From Halopseudomonas pertucinogena (GTDB lineage Bacteria > Pseudomonadota > Gammaproteobacteria > Pseudomonadales > Pseudomonadaceae): 64,000 nt of DNA. Positions 38,576 to 48,749 of this stretch are shown piece after piece (the first letter of the stretch is position 1; each line of letters begins with the position of its first letter). The position numbers were made by a program, and so were the translations under genes. The notes under the pieces are model-generated. The model ran no database searches. It was not told the origin of the DNA and was given only the letters and a program-made list of their open reading frames with translations. The stretch spans positions 1-64,000 of the forward strand of contig NZ_BMNN01000009.1 in assembly GCF_014646575.1 (NCBI RefSeq). The letters are read 5' to 3'.

Positions 38576-39670
38576 ATGAAACTGAATACTGTTGAAGAAC
38601 TGATCGAAGATATCCGCGCCGGCAAGATGGTCATCCTCATGGATGACGAGGATCGCGAGAACGAGGGCGACCTGATCATGGCCGCCGAAGCCTGCCGCGC
38701 CGAGGATATCAACTTCATGGCCCGCTATGGCCGTGGCCTGATCTGCATGCCGATGAGCCTGGAGCGCTGCGAGCGGTTGAAGCTGCCGCTGATGGTGCAG
38801 CGCAATGCGTCCGGCTTCGGTACCAAGTTCACCGTCTCTATCGAAGCGGCTGAAGGCGTCTCCACCGGCATCTCTGCTGCCGACCGTGCCCGCACCGTTC
38901 AGGCCGCTGCGGCAGCGGACGCCGTCGCCGAGGATATCGTCAGCCCCGGCCACATCTTCCCGCTGATGGCTCAGCCCGGTGGGGTGCTGGCGCGTGCCGG
39001 CCACACCGAAGCGGCCTGCGACCTGGCGCGCATGGCCGGCTTCGGCGAGTCTGGCGTGATCTGCGAGATCATGAACGAGGACGGCAGCATGGCCCGTCGC
39101 CCGGAGCTGGAGGAATTTGCCCAGCAGCACGGGCTGAAGATCGGCACCATCGCCGACCTCATCCACTACCGACTGCTCAACGAGCGCACCGTCAAGCGGG
39201 TGTCCGAGCAGCCGCTGGATACCGAGCTGGGCACCTTCAATCTGGTGACCTACAAGGACAGTCTGGAAAACGCCGTGCACCTGGCGCTCACCCTGGGCGA
39301 GATCGAGCCGGAGCAGCCAACCCTGGTCCGCGTACACAACATGGACCCGCTGCGCGACCTGTTCATGGTCAGGCAGCCGGGGCGCTGGAGCCTGCGCGCC
39401 GCCATGGCCAGACTGGCCCAGGAGGGCAACGGCGTGGTGCTGCTGCTGGGCAATCAGATCGAAGGCGACGAGCTGCTGCATCTGGTGCAGCAGGCCGCGG
39501 GTGATGAGCCGGCAGTGCGTCGCCCGACCACCTACAATACGGTAGGGGCGGGCTCACAGATCCTGCGCGATCTGGGTGTGCGCAAGATGCGCCTGCTTTC
39601 CATGCCGATGAGGTTCAATGCCATATCCGGCTTTGACCTGGAAGTAGTAGAATACCTGCCCTGCGAATAA
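38576..39670 (+). CDS. ribB: 3,4-dihydroxy-2-butanone-4-phosphate synthase with degenerate RibA-like domain (RibBX)
   Basis: The 364 residues contain an intact RibB domain (about 1-205: [16 protein letters not shown], the acidic active site, and the [14 protein letters not shown] motif). The C-terminal part (about 206-364) is related to GTP cyclohydrolase II but lacks the zinc-cysteine motif and the GRG-IG loop seen in the separate ribA at 42264. It is therefore predicted to make only dihydroxybutanone phosphate. It lies between ribE and ribH. Confidence 0.92.
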   Translation: MKLNTVEELIEDIRAGKMVILMDDEDRENEGDLIMAAEACRAEDINFMARYGRGLICMPMSLERCERLKLPLMVQRNASGFGTKFTVSIEAAEGVSTGISAADRARTVQAAAAADAVAEDIVSPGHIFPLMAQPGGVLARAGHTEAACDLARMAGFGESGVICEIMNEDGSMARRPELEEFAQQHGLKIGTIADLIHYRLLNERTVKRVSEQPLDTELGTFNLVTYKDSLENAVHLALTLGEIEPEQPTLVRVHNMDPLRDLFMVRQPGRWSLRAAMARLAQEGNGVVLLLGNQIEGDELLHLVQQAAGDEPAVRRPTTYNTVGAGSQILRDLGVRKMRLLSMPMRFNAISGFDLEVVEYLPCE

Positions 39671-39728
39671 ACGCATTGGATTGACGGCGGTGCCGCCGAG
39701 CACCGCTGGTTCTTTAAGAGAGATTGAT

Positions 39729-40205
39729 ATGACTGCTATCCGTACCATCGAAGGCGACTTCATCGCTGCACAGGGTCGCTACGCCCTGGTCGTCGGCCGC
39801 TTCAACAGCTTTGTGGTTGAAAGCCTGGTTGACGGCGCTGTAGATACCCTCAAGCGTCATGGTGTCAAGGAATCGGACATCACTATCGTCCGGGTGCCCG
39901 GTGCCTTCGAAATTCCGCTGATGGTGCGCAAGGTCGCCGACCTGAAGCAGTATGACGCCATCATCACCCTGGGCGCGGTCATCCGTGGCGGCACCCCGCA
40001 CTTTGAATATGTCGCCGGTGAATGCGTCAAGGGCGTCGGCGCCGTATCGCTGGACGCAGGCATTCCGGTCGCCTTCGGCGTACTGACCGTGGACAGCATC
40101 GAGCAGGCCATCGAGCGTTCGGGTACCAAGGCAGGCAACAAGGGCGCGGAAGCCGCCCTCTCGGCAATCGAAATGGTCAGCGTGATCAAGCAATTGGAGG
40201 CCTGA
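39729..40205 (+). CDS. ribH: 6,7-dimethyl-8-ribityllumazine synthase
   Basis: The 158-residue enzyme condenses the RibA/D product with dihydroxybutanone phosphate. Motifs include [29 protein letters not shown] and [14 protein letters not shown] with the catalytic histidine. The ATG at 39729 follows AAGAGAG and begins [11 protein letters not shown], the family N-terminus. It ends directly before nusB. Confidence 0.96.
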   Translation: MTAIRTIEGDFIAAQGRYALVVGRFNSFVVESLVDGAVDTLKRHGVKESDITIVRVPGAFEIPLMVRKVADLKQYDAIITLGAVIRGGTPHFEYVAGECVKGVGAVSLDAGIPVAFGVLTVDSIEQAIERSGTKAGNKGAEAALSAIEMVSVIKQLEA

Positions 40206-40694
40206 GTGGCTGATCACGAAGCAAGACCCAAGCGCTCCGGCGGCCAGTCCCGCAGCGCCATGCGCCGCAAGGCCCGCAGCCTGGCGCTGCAGGCACTGTA
40301 TTCCTGGCAGATCGCCGGCCAGCCGCTGAGCGACATCGAGGCGCAGCTGCGCAGCGATCCGGAATACGATTTCGACAGTGCCGATGGCGCCTACTTCCGC
40401 GAACTGCTGCGCGGCGTACCGGCCCATCTCGACGAGATCGACGAGCAGCTCAAGCAGGTGCTCGACCGCTCTGTGGCAGAGGTCGACCCCATCGAACTGG
40501 CGATCCTGCGGATCGGCGTGTTCGAGATGACCCAGCGCATCGACGTGCCCTACAAGGTGGTCATCAACGAAGGCATCGAGATGGCCAAGGTATTCGGTGC
40601 GACCGATGGCCACAAGTACGTCAACGGCATCCTCGACAAGCTGGCTCCCCGCCTGCGCAGTGTCGAGGTGAATGCGTCCCGCCGGGGGCGCTGA
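40206..40694 (+). CDS. nusB: Transcription antitermination factor NusB
   Basis: The 162-residue helical protein includes [17 protein letters not shown] and [18 protein letters not shown], NusB hallmarks. NusB pairs with S10 (NusE) on boxA RNA to allow complete rRNA transcription. The start is GTG at 40206, abutting the ribH stop. ribH-nusB-thiL order is common in gammaproteobacteria. Confidence 0.96.
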   Translation: MADHEARPKRSGGQSRSAMRRKARSLALQALYSWQIAGQPLSDIEAQLRSDPEYDFDSADGAYFRELLRGVPAHLDEIDEQLKQVLDRSVAEVDPIELAILRIGVFEMTQRIDVPYKVVINEGIEMAKVFGATDGHKYVNGILDKLAPRLRSVEVNASRRGR

Positions 40695-40712
40695 GCCACT
40701 TCGGAGCCTGCC

Positions 40713-41684
40713 ATGTCGCTGGGTGAGTTCGGGCTGATCGGCCGTTATTTCCAGCGCACGGCGTTGCAGCACGCCGGCGGCAACGCCGCGGTGGCGCTGG
40801 GCATCGGTGACGATGCCGCTCTGCTCGAGCCCACGCCGGGCTGCCAGTGGGTGATTTCCACTGACAGCCTGGTGCAGGGCGTGCATTTCCCCGGCGTCTA
40901 TTCCCCCTTCGATCTGGGTTACCGCGCCCTGGCCGTGGCGGTCAGTGATCTGGCTGCGATGGCGGCGCGTCCGCTCGGTTTTACCCTCGCGCTCACCCTC
41001 CCCGATGTGGATGAATCCTGGCTGCAGGGTTTTTCCGACGGTCTGGCACGGTGCGCCGGCGACCATCACATCAGCCTGATCGGCGGAGACACCACCCGCG
41101 GCCCGCTGAATATCGGCGTCACTGTATACGGTGAGGTGCCGGCCGGGCAGGCGCTGCGCCGCAGTGGCGCCCGGCCGGGCGACCTGCTGTGTGTCGGCGG
41201 GCCGTTGGGTGATGGCGCGGCGGGACTGGCAGTGGTATTGCGACAGTCGCTTCCGGAGCAACTGGATGCCGGGGGCCGCGACTATCTTGCCAGGCGTTTC
41301 TGGCAGCCCCGTGCGCAGTGCGAGCTCGGGCTGGCTCTGCGGGGCAGGGCAACCGCGGCGATGGATATCTCCGACGGCTTGCTCCAGGATGCGGGACATA
41401 TGGCGCGGGCCAGTGGTGTGGCGCTGCATCTGCAACGCAGTTTACTGCCACATTGCGCCGCGCTGGCCGCCTGGCCCGAATGTCAGCGGCTGGACTGGAT
41501 GCTGCGCGGCGGCGACGACTATGTATTGCTGTTCAGCATTGCCGCTGCCGACCTGGAGCAGCTGGGCGACTGGCCTGTTACCGTGATCGGCCGGGTCGAG
41601 GCGGGCGAGGGAGTCTGGCTTGACGGCCAGCCTGCTGCCGCCGACGGCGGCTACCAACACTTCAAGGAGCCCTCTGATGGCTGA
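40713..41684 (+). CDS. thiL: Thiamine-monophosphate kinase
   Basis: The 323-residue enzyme phosphorylates thiamine monophosphate to the diphosphate with ATP. GIGDDAALLEPTPG, STDSLVQGVHFP and MDISDGLLQDAGHMARAS are ThiL signatures that bind magnesium and substrates. It overlaps pgpA by 8 nt. TPP made here is the cofactor of Dxs, encoded later in the window. Confidence 0.95.
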   Translation: MSLGEFGLIGRYFQRTALQHAGGNAAVALGIGDDAALLEPTPGCQWVISTDSLVQGVHFPGVYSPFDLGYRALAVAVSDLAAMAARPLGFTLALTLPDVDESWLQGFSDGLARCAGDHHISLIGGDTTRGPLNIGVTVYGEVPAGQALRRSGARPGDLLCVGGPLGDGAAGLAVVLRQSLPEQLDAGGRDYLARRFWQPRAQCELGLALRGRATAAMDISDGLLQDAGHMARASGVALHLQRSLLPHCAALAAWPECQRLDWMLRGGDDYVLLFSIAAADLEQLGDWPVTVIGRVEAGEGVWLDGQPAAADGGYQHFKEPSDG

Positions 41685-42165
41685 ACCACGCACCCCGACA
41701 CCGCCCTCGGTGTGGCGCAACCCCGTGCATTTCCTTGCTTTCGGTTTCGGCAGCGGTGCCATGCCCAGCGCGCCGGGCACCTGGGGCACGCTGGTCGGGC
41801 TGCCTTTCGTGCTGCTGTGGCAGCAACTGCCGCCCGGCGGTTATACCCTTGTGCTGGTTCTCGGCACCCTGCTCGGCATCTGGCTGTGTCACCGCACGGC
41901 GGCGGACCTGGGCGTACACGACCATGGCGGCATCGTCTGGGACGAATTTGTCGGCGTATGGATCGCCCTGTGGCTGGCGCCGGCCGGCTGGGGCTGGCTG
42001 TTGGCCGGGTTCCTGCTGTTTCGCCTGTTCGATATCTGGAAGCCCTGGCCGATCAGCTGGGCCGACCGCCGGGTCGGCGGCGGGCTGGGGATCATGCTTG
42101 ACGACATTCTTGCCGGCTTCATGGCCCTGCTGGTGCTGCTGGTCGCCGAGTGGTGGCTGCTCTGA
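41677..42165 (+). CDS. pgpA: Phosphatidylglycerophosphatase A
   Basis: The 162-residue membrane enzyme removes phosphate from phosphatidylglycerol phosphate. FGSGAMPSAPGTWGTLVGLP and GGIVWDEFVGVWIAL, with catalytic acidic residues, match PgpA; four hydrophobic segments follow. The ATG at 41677 has AAGGAG upstream and lies inside thiL. The in-frame GTG-like extension to 41620 is not used in my call. Confidence 0.94.
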   Translation: MAEPRTPTPPSVWRNPVHFLAFGFGSGAMPSAPGTWGTLVGLPFVLLWQQLPPGGYTLVLVLGTLLGIWLCHRTAADLGVHDHGGIVWDEFVGVWIALWLAPAGWGWLLAGFLLFRLFDIWKPWPISWADRRVGGGLGIMLDDILAGFMALLVLLVAEWWLL

Positions 42166-42263
42166 CCCATCAAACGGCCGTCCGGGCAGATCGGCGCTGA
42201 CTGGCAGGACCATCTGCTGCTAAGATAACGGCCCTCCCCACCAGAGTGATCCTAGGAGACAGC

Positions 42264-42878
42264 GTGTCAGTCACCTTTGTTGCGTCATCCCAGTTGCCTA
42301 CCAAATGGGGCACCTTCACCATGCACGGCTTCCTTGAGCCCGGTACCGGCAAGGAGCATGTGGTGCTGACCATGGGCGATGTGAGTGATGGCCAGCCTGT
42401 ACTGGGCCGGCTGCATTCGGAATGTCTGACCGGCGATGCGCTGTTCAGCCTGCGCTGCGATTGCGGCTTCCAGCTGGAAGCCGCGCTGAAGGCGATTGCC
42501 GACGAAGGCCGTGGCGCGCTGCTGTATCTGCGTCAGGAAGGCCGCGGCATCGGTCTGATGAACAAGATCCGCGCCTACAATCTGCAGGATGGCGGCGCCG
42601 ACACCGTCGAGGCCAACGAGTTGCTCGGCTTCGGCGCCGACCAGCGCGACTACGGCATCTGCCGGCCGATGCTGGCGCACCTGGGCATCACCAGTCTCAA
42701 GCTGCTGACCAACAACCCACGCAAGGTCAAGGCGCTGGAGGATTTCGGCATCGATGTCGCCGAGCGTATTCCGTTGAAGACCGGGCTCAACCCCTTCAAC
42801 CGCAATTACCTGATGACCAAGGCCGGCAAGCTCGGTCATCTGCTTGGCACCATCCATCAGGCCGAGGCGGAAGAATGA
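42264..42878 (+). CDS. ribA: GTP cyclohydrolase II
   Basis: The 204-residue enzyme opens the riboflavin pathway from GTP. The zinc site is [17 protein letters not shown] and the catalytic loop [19 protein letters not shown] chose the GTG at 42264, with TAGGAGA just upstream, giving [16 protein letters not shown]; the ATG at 42246 lacks a ribosome site. It complements the degenerate RibA half in ribB. Its stop overlaps the next ATG (ATGA). Confidence 0.95.
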   Translation: MSVTFVASSQLPTKWGTFTMHGFLEPGTGKEHVVLTMGDVSDGQPVLGRLHSECLTGDALFSLRCDCGFQLEAALKAIADEGRGALLYLRQEGRGIGLMNKIRAYNLQDGGADTVEANELLGFGADQRDYGICRPMLAHLGITSLKLLTNNPRKVKALEDFGIDVAERIPLKTGLNPFNRNYLMTKAGKLGHLLGTIHQAEAEE

Positions 42879-43303
42879 TCGATACCCGCATCCATTGGCT
42901 GGCCCTGCGTCGCAACTGGCGGATGCAGACCCTGGCCTCGCTTATTCTGCCGATAGCGGTGGTGTGGTTCTTCCACGACCGTGACGGCGGCGCCTATGAA
43001 ACGGTCGGTATGCCTCTGTTCGTTGCAGGCTTGCTCACCCTCGGCCTGACCGTCTGGCGTTTCCGGCATTACAAGGCATCACTGCTGGAGGTCGATGCTG
43101 CGGTTGGCGAGGCGCCCTCCGAGCAGGCCTGGAGCCGCCTGCACCATAATCAGCTGCTCGGTCTGACCAATGCCAAGCTGCCGGGCTGGATCGGCATGCT
43201 GCACTACGTCTGCACGCTCGAAATCATGCCGCTGGTCCTGCTGGTGCTCGCCAGCCAGGGCGCGATGATGTTGTACCGCCCGGCGCCGCAGCGGTTCCGC
43301 TGA
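42875..43303 (+). CDS. Small inner-membrane protein of unknown function
   Basis: A 142-residue protein with hydrophobic segments at about 17-33, 45-61 and 108-128, in which the motif [19 protein letters not shown] precedes the first. It overlaps ribA by 4 nt, which implies coupled translation; a similar gene follows ribA in P. aeruginosa by recall. I do not recognise a functional family. The next gene converges, 24 bp away. Confidence 0.7.
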   Translation: MIDTRIHWLALRRNWRMQTLASLILPIAVVWFFHDRDGGAYETVGMPLFVAGLLTLGLTVWRFRHYKASLLEVDAAVGEAPSEQAWSRLHHNQLLGLTNAKLPGWIGMLHYVCTLEIMPLVLLVLASQGAMMLYRPAPQRFR

Positions 43304-43327
43304 CGTTCAACGACGAGCGGGTCCCGG

Positions 43328-44467
43328 TTAACCGCCGACCTGCCGGGGCGCTGTGTCCGGGTTGAACCCCTCCTGATCGAGAAAGCGCAGGTGTGTGCGT
43401 AGCGCTGGTAACAACTGTCCGTCGGCATAGGAGCAGCCGGTCGTGATTGGATCCAGTTGGCGCTCCTTGCCTGCCTGCTCCGGTCTATGCCCCTGGCCAG
43501 CCGATAACGCGTCCAGCATCGGTTGATAGCCGGGCCGCCAGGCCCTGATCTCCGGCAGTGCCGAGCGCAGGGCGCGCAGGATGTCCATGCCCGCATAATC
43601 CAGATCACCCCAGAAGAAGCTGCCTGCCGGTGGGTACTGCCACTGCCGATGGAAGTACTGCGCGTCGGAGCCCGGGAGGAAGGCAAATCGGGTGCTGGTG
43701 CTGGTGATGCGTCCGGCACTGGCACGAAACCCGGCACTGAACAGCAGGGCGGTGCGGGCGGGGGCCTGTTCCACCAGGCGCAGGAAGCTGTCCTGGTTCT
43801 CGACAATCAACAGGCGATCGAAGCCGGCCGGCGCCCAGGCGGTGAGCAGCAGCGGCCGGCGGCGGATACTCTCGGCGCGCTCGCCGAACAGCTGCCCGAG
43901 CAGATCCATGCGCTGATCCAGCACCTTGGAGTTGCCGAGGAAGATGCGGGCAGACAGCTCGCGCAGACTCAGTTGCTGCTCCAGCAGCGGGCCGATGGCG
44001 GCCAGCGCGGTTACCACCTGTTCCCCGGTGAAACCGGGCAGGGTCAGGCGCTGGCGGCGCAGCGCCTCGCCCCGATCGACAAAGCTGTCCGCGTGGCGGT
44101 CGATGGCTGCCAGCCATTCCGCTTCGATGGGGTCGATACGCGGTCGGCCGAGCCACTGTCGCAGCAGCTCCTCGGAGTCGGCTCGCAGCCGCAGCTGGGC
44201 GTTTTCATAGGGTTGCTGATGCGGCAGCAGCCTCCGGTCGAAGGTGACGCTGAATACCCGCCAGCGCTGCACCAGCTCCTGCTCGATGAGCTGCCAGCGG
44301 CCGTCCACATCCGCGGAGAAGTCGAACAGCGCCGGCAGGGTGCGTTCATTGATGCGCAGGGTGACATCCCTGCTGCGGGGCCTTTCCAGGCGCTGCAGCA
44401 GGTCCAGCAGCAGGGCGCGTACCCAGGGCTCGCCGAGCCAGCCGAGCTGCTCCCCGGCACCCTTCAT
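43328..44467 (-). CDS. mksG: MksG/JetD TOPRIM nuclease of a Wadjet-type system (DUF3322-DUF2220)
   Basis: The 379-residue protein has an N-terminal DUF3322-like arm domain and a C-terminal TOPRIM (DUF2220) fold. Metal-binding acids are Glu about 222 in LLIVENQDSFLR and Asp about 287 and 289 in WGDLDYAGMDIL. In Wadjet systems JetD/MksG cuts closed circular DNA once the SMC motor has extruded it. The ATG at 44467 overlaps the mksB stop by ATGA. It is last in the operon. Confidence 0.9.
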   Translation of the reverse strand: MKGAGEQLGWLGEPWVRALLLDLLQRLERPRSRDVTLRINERTLPALFDFSADVDGRWQLIEQELVQRWRVFSVTFDRRLLPHQQPYENAQLRLRADSEELLRQWLGRPRIDPIEAEWLAAIDRHADSFVDRGEALRRQRLTLPGFTGEQVVTALAAIGPLLEQQLSLRELSARIFLGNSKVLDQRMDLLGQLFGERAESIRRRPLLLTAWAPAGFDRLLIVENQDSFLRLVEQAPARTALLFSAGFRASAGRITSTSTRFAFLPGSDAQYFHRQWQYPPAGSFFWGDLDYAGMDILRALRSALPEIRAWRPGYQPMLDALSAGQGHRPEQAGKERQLDPITTGCSYADGQLLPALRTHLRFLDQEGFNPDTAPRQVGG

Positions 44468-47400
44468 AACAGCTCCATGAATTCCAACGAGCCCTGCTGG
44501 CGGATCACCCGGCGATGGTTGTTCCACAGCTCGGTGATGCGCTCGCGGTTGAGCTGCTGACGGTCCACCAGCACTCGGGTGTTCAGCTCGCCCAGGGGCA
44601 CCGCGCTGGGTACCTTGCTGAACACGAACTGGTTGCTGACCAGCTCGAGGAAGGGGCCGGCCTTGCTGGTGGGCATGATGAAGATCAGCTGCAGACCCAG
44701 GGTTTCGGTCAGGTAGCTGATCACCTGACGCGAGCGGGTTTCATCCATGTGCATGAAGGCCTCATCGACGATCACCATGCGCAGATGACTGTTGCCCTCG
44801 TTGAAGCGGAAGGCGCTGGTGACCGCGGCGGCGCGGATGATATAGGCCGGGGTTTCCAGCTGGCCGCCGGAGCCGGTGCCGTACTCGCTGAGACGGATGG
44901 CCTGCTTGCCCTCCGGGTGCTTGAGGATGTCGTAGCGGCGATAACGGCGGTAGTCGCTGATGCGCTCCAGCTCACGCAGGGCCTGCTGCTCGTCGCCCTC
45001 CAGCAACAGTGACAGCAGGCGGTCGCGCACGGCCGCAGACTGTTCCGACAGGCTGACCTCGAACAGGTTGGTGCCATCGCCCAGATTCGGCATCTGCGAC
45101 ACCTCGCGGAAGAACTTCCAGTATTCCTTGTACTCCGGCACCCAGCTCCAGTCGAACTGGAAGCCCTCGCGGTCGGCACCGAAGCGGTGGTGCTCCAGCT
45201 CGCTGTTGAGTTGCTCCAGGGTCCGCTCGCCGTCATTGATGGCCTGGTGGATCTCGTGGCACAGGTCGCTGACGAAGGTGGTGTTGAAGCTGTCGCGCAG
45301 TTTGCCGAGCTGTTCCTGCTTCTCCAGCAGCACATTGTTGCGCAGGCGGTTGTGCAGGTTGTCCAGCTGCTGGTTCAGGCCGCAGATGTGGCGGAAGAAA
45401 CCCAGGCTGTGCAGCTCCTCGGCGCAGTCGTGCAGCAGGTTGTCAGCGGGCTGGGCCTGCTGGTTGTACTCCCTGAGCCGCGAATCCAGCTGCACCGCCA
45501 GTTGTGACAGGCTGTCTCCCAGGCGCTGGCGGGCATCGGCGTAATCGGTCTCCCCGCCGCCCTGTTCAAGCTGCTCATCCAGCTGGGCCAGGTGCTGCTG
45601 CGGGTCGAGCCCGCCGACCAGTGCGGCGGCGTCCAGCAGGTAGCTTTCGGCCCGGTCCCTGGCGTCCAGCAGGCTGTCGCCCTGATCGGCCAGGCGGGTG
45701 ACCTGCAGCTGGATATTGTCCAGATTGGTTCTGACGCCGCCCAGCTCGGTGCCGATGCTGTCCTTGCGTGCATCCAGCTCATGGTAGCGCTGTTGCACCC
45801 GCTGCAGTTCCTCCTCCAGGTCCAGATATTCCGACAGATCCAGACTGGCCAGCTGCTGTTCCACTTCCCGAAGTTGCTGCTGGGCCTCGAGCAGGGCGCT
45901 GGCCCGGTCCACATAGTCCAGCGGGCGGATGCGCTGCAATTGCATGATCAACTGGTGTATGCGCTCACACAGCTGCTGGAGCGCGTGCTGCTGGATCTGC
46001 AGCTGCTCCAGCTGCTGCTGCTGGGCCTGCAGGTTGCGTTTGCGGGCGGCGGCGCCGAACAGCAGTTGGCTGTCGTCGATATCGCAGCGGAACAGCGCGT
46101 AGTTGCCCGAGCCCATGCCGTCCTGGGTGACGCCGCGCCGGGTCTGGCGCAGGCTCTCAGCATCGGTCACCCGCACCACGCTGCCATAGGAAGCGCGCAG
46201 GTAGTACTCGGCGATGCGGTGGTTGAAACGCATCACGTTGATCACCGAGTCCTCCGGCAGGGTCAGGCGCTCGGCGTCCTGACGAGCCTTGTCGCCCTGG
46301 ATGACCCGTGCCCGGTTGCGCTCGCGTCCGGCCAGCTGGCGGACGATGCGGATGGCCGTGGCCTCGTGCTGCGGCTCCACCAGAATGCCGTAGCGCGAGC
46401 CGCCGATATAGCCCTCGATCGCCATCTGCCAGGCTGGGTCGGTGATCTCCACCTGGTCGCACAACACCCGCGGGTCGGCCTGCGGGCATTGCTGACGGAT
46501 CGCGGCCAAAGCTTCGTCGACATAGGCCGGGTAGGTCACCCGGCTGTCCTGCAGGGCCTTGATCTGGCGCTGGGTCTGGGCGATCTGCCGCTCCAGGTTG
46601 GCCAGGGAGGAGCGCCGCTCCTGGAGCAGGCGGTCGGCGCGCTGAATCAGGGTGCTGTTGTCTGCATCCGTCTCGCTGAGCAGCGCGGCCAGCTGGTTGT
46701 GTTCGCGCTGCTGGGCTCGGATGGCATCCAGTCCGGCATCGAGCGGGGTCAGGTCCACCCAGTCCCGGGCCAGCAGCTGGTTGAGCTCGGCTACCGGCTG
46801 CTGTTCGGCGGCCAGCACCGCTGCGCTCTGCTGTGCCCAGCGGCGGCTTGCCAGCTCTGGCAGGTCGGCGGCCAGCCCCTCGGCCAGCAGCCGGCGTACC
46901 TGCTGCAGCGCCTCGACGTTCACATCGCGCTGGTGGGCCTGCTGCAGCAGCGGTGCGACGCCCTGCTGCAGCTGTTCACTGAGCTGTTGGTGGCGAGCGT
47001 CCAGTTGATCCTTGCTCTGCAGTACGTTGATGCCCTGGCGGCGGGCCTCCAGCTGGACCAGTTCCTGGTGCGCCTGGGCGGCGCGCTGGGCGGTGAGCTT
47101 CTGGTCTTCCAGCAGGGTGTCGTGCTGTTGCTGGTACGCCTGCTGCTGGCGCTTGGCATTCAGATACTGGCCCTGGTTGGCTGCCCAGGCCTGGGCAGCG
47201 GCGGAGTATTCCAGCCCGGTGCGCTCCAGCCAGCTCTGCTGGTAACGCACGGCCAGGCCCCGCGACTGCTCGAGCAGGTTGACGCCCTGGCGCAGGCGTG
47301 CGGCCTCCTGCTCCATGCCGTGCACGGTACGCAGCAGCTCGCGGATACGCTTGATGGTATCGCCGAAATCCCGCGGATCGAGTACCTCGCCAGCGACGAA

Positions 47401-48093
47401 CTGGTCGATGGACTTGACCGGCTTGTAGGCCATGAAGTTGGCGAAGGTGCGCGCCGCGTTCTTCGCCTCGCGGCTCGACACCGCGTCGCTCTTGCCGCGC
47501 AGAGCCCCGTACAGACGGCCGAGATAGGCGCTCTTGCGGTCGTAGGTCTCCACCTGTTGCTGGCCGAACTGGCGGCGCAGCCGATTGGCCAGTTCGGTGA
47601 CCGGCACCACATGGCGGCTGCCGTCTTGCTCGCGAATGAAATGCGACAGCGACAGCATCTCCCCGGGGACGATCAGCAACAGCAGCTCGTCCTGGCGGGC
47701 CTGACGGCTGCTGCCTGCGGTGTCCAGATGGGCGCGGACACCGATCACGGCGGTAAAGGGTTCGGCGGTTTCGCCCTGGGTGGGGTGGAAGATCCCGGCG
47801 ATATAGCCGTCGGTGGTCAGCGGCCGGGCAAAGGCGCCGTCATCACAGCCCAGCACGTAGGAGGCCAGGGTGCGCACCTGCTTGCCGCCGCGGCCGCGCT
47901 GGGTGGTTTCGTCCTGGCCGGGGTTGTAGTTGTACAGGTTATCGTGGGCGGCGGTCATCAGCGTCTGCAGGGCGTCGGCGGCGGTGGTCTTGCCGGAGCC
48001 GTTGCCGCCGGAGAACAGGTTGACCGGGCCGTATTCAAATTCGCCTTCCGGCAGGTTGCCCCAGTTCACGGTAATCGAGCGTTTCAGATACAT
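44464..48093 (-). CDS. mksB: MksB/JetC SMC-like ATPase
   Basis: The 1209-residue protein has Walker A GGNGSGKT (29-36), long coiled-coil arms (about 270-520 and 650-980), a hinge-like middle (about 520-620) and a C-terminal head with GTGSGGQ signature (about 1064-1075) and Walker B MVIVDEAFMHMDE (about 1104-1115). This is the MukB-like loop-extruding motor of MksBEF(G). It lies 2 bp after mksE. Head residues look intact, so the system should be active. Confidence 0.92.
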   Translation of the reverse strand: MYLKRSITVNWGNLPEGEFEYGPVNLFSGGNGSGKTTAADALQTLMTAAHDNLYNYNPGQDETTQRGRGGKQVRTLASYVLGCDDGAFARPLTTDGYIAGIFHPTQGETAEPFTAVIGVRAHLDTAGSSRQARQDELLLLIVPGEMLSLSHFIREQDGSRHVVPVTELANRLRRQFGQQQVETYDRKSAYLGRLYGALRGKSDAVSSREAKNAARTFANFMAYKPVKSIDQFVAGEVLDPRDFGDTIKRIRELLRTVHGMEQEAARLRQGVNLLEQSRGLAVRYQQSWLERTGLEYSAAAQAWAANQGQYLNAKRQQQAYQQQHDTLLEDQKLTAQRAAQAHQELVQLEARRQGINVLQSKDQLDARHQQLSEQLQQGVAPLLQQAHQRDVNVEALQQVRRLLAEGLAADLPELASRRWAQQSAAVLAAEQQPVAELNQLLARDWVDLTPLDAGLDAIRAQQREHNQLAALLSETDADNSTLIQRADRLLQERRSSLANLERQIAQTQRQIKALQDSRVTYPAYVDEALAAIRQQCPQADPRVLCDQVEITDPAWQMAIEGYIGGSRYGILVEPQHEATAIRIVRQLAGRERNRARVIQGDKARQDAERLTLPEDSVINVMRFNHRIAEYYLRASYGSVVRVTDAESLRQTRRGVTQDGMGSGNYALFRCDIDDSQLLFGAAARKRNLQAQQQQLEQLQIQQHALQQLCERIHQLIMQLQRIRPLDYVDRASALLEAQQQLREVEQQLASLDLSEYLDLEEELQRVQQRYHELDARKDSIGTELGGVRTNLDNIQLQVTRLADQGDSLLDARDRAESYLLDAAALVGGLDPQQHLAQLDEQLEQGGGETDYADARQRLGDSLSQLAVQLDSRLREYNQQAQPADNLLHDCAEELHSLGFFRHICGLNQQLDNLHNRLRNNVLLEKQEQLGKLRDSFNTTFVSDLCHEIHQAINDGERTLEQLNSELEHHRFGADREGFQFDWSWVPEYKEYWKFFREVSQMPNLGDGTNLFEVSLSEQSAAVRDRLLSLLLEGDEQQALRELERISDYRRYRRYDILKHPEGKQAIRLSEYGTGSGGQLETPAYIIRAAAVTSAFRFNEGNSHLRMVIVDEAFMHMDETRSRQVISYLTETLGLQLIFIMPTSKAGPFLELVSNQFVFSKVPSAVPLGELNTRVLVDRQQLNRERITELWNNHRRVIRQQGSLEFMELL

Positions 48094-48095
48094 GC

Positions 48096-48749
48096 TCAGT
48101 CCTCTCCTTCGCCGTCGGCGGGCTGCTGGCCATCCCCCGCCAGTTGGGCCAGCGCACTGTCGGTGACCACACTGATGATGCCGGGGCGGATGGTCAGCCA
48201 GCCTTCGCCGTCCAGCGGGTCGGCGTCGCTGCTGCTGCGGATCAGGCGCAGCTGGCGCAGGCGGCGCAGCAGGTGCTGACGCTCGACCGCCGACTCCGGC
48301 AGCGGCCTGCCGAGCAGGTTGCGGTGGCTCAGATTGAGCGCCTCCAGTGACAGCATGACCTGACCGTCCTCGTCGACTTCCCCTTCGCGCAGGGCCTTGT
48401 CGTATTCGGCGCGCAGCACCAGGATCAGCGCCACCTCCTGCTGGCTGAGGCGCTGGCGCAGGCCGGTGTGCACGCTGGCGTCGATATCCGCCAGACCGGG
48501 GGCTTCGGCCCCCGGCGGGAACAGCCGCAGCAGGTTGAAGCGCGGCTCGTGCAACAGGCGGATCTGCAGCACGCTGAGATAATCCTCCACCAGGTCCGAG
48601 GTCTGCAGGTAGCGGTCGTACAGTTCCGCTTCCTTGCGGCTTTCATCCCGGCACAGCACGCCCCGGTCGAGCAGGCGGATCATCAGTTCCGAGAAGTCCC
48701 CGGGGCTGATGTTGCGCCGTTGCAGTTGATCTTCCAGAGCGTCACGCAT
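48096..48749 (-). CDS. mksE: MksE/JetB condensin accessory protein (DUF4194)
   Basis: The 217 residues are mostly winged-helix-like with an acidic tail (GDGQQPADGEGED). The pattern VLCRDESRKEAELYDRYLQT and LLHEPRFNLLRLFPPG fits DUF4194/MksE, which binds the kleisin MksF and the SMC head. It overlaps mksF by 8 nt and precedes mksB by 2 bp, so stoichiometric expression is likely. Confidence 0.88.
   Translation of the reverse strand: MRDALEDQLQRRNISPGDFSELMIRLLDRGVLCRDESRKEAELYDRYLQTSDLVEDYLSVLQIRLLHEPRFNLLRLFPPGAEAPGLADIDASVHTGLRQRLSQQEVALILVLRAEYDKALREGEVDEDGQVMLSLEALNLSHRNLLGRPLPESAVERQHLLRRLRQLRLIRSSSDADPLDGEGWLTIRPGIISVVTDSALAQLAGDGQQPADGEGED

Noticed and set aside
45592-48279. 895-codon open frame opposite mksB
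   Set aside because: Antisense shadow of the SMC-like gene; low-complexity translation rich in Leu, Gln and Val without domain motifs.
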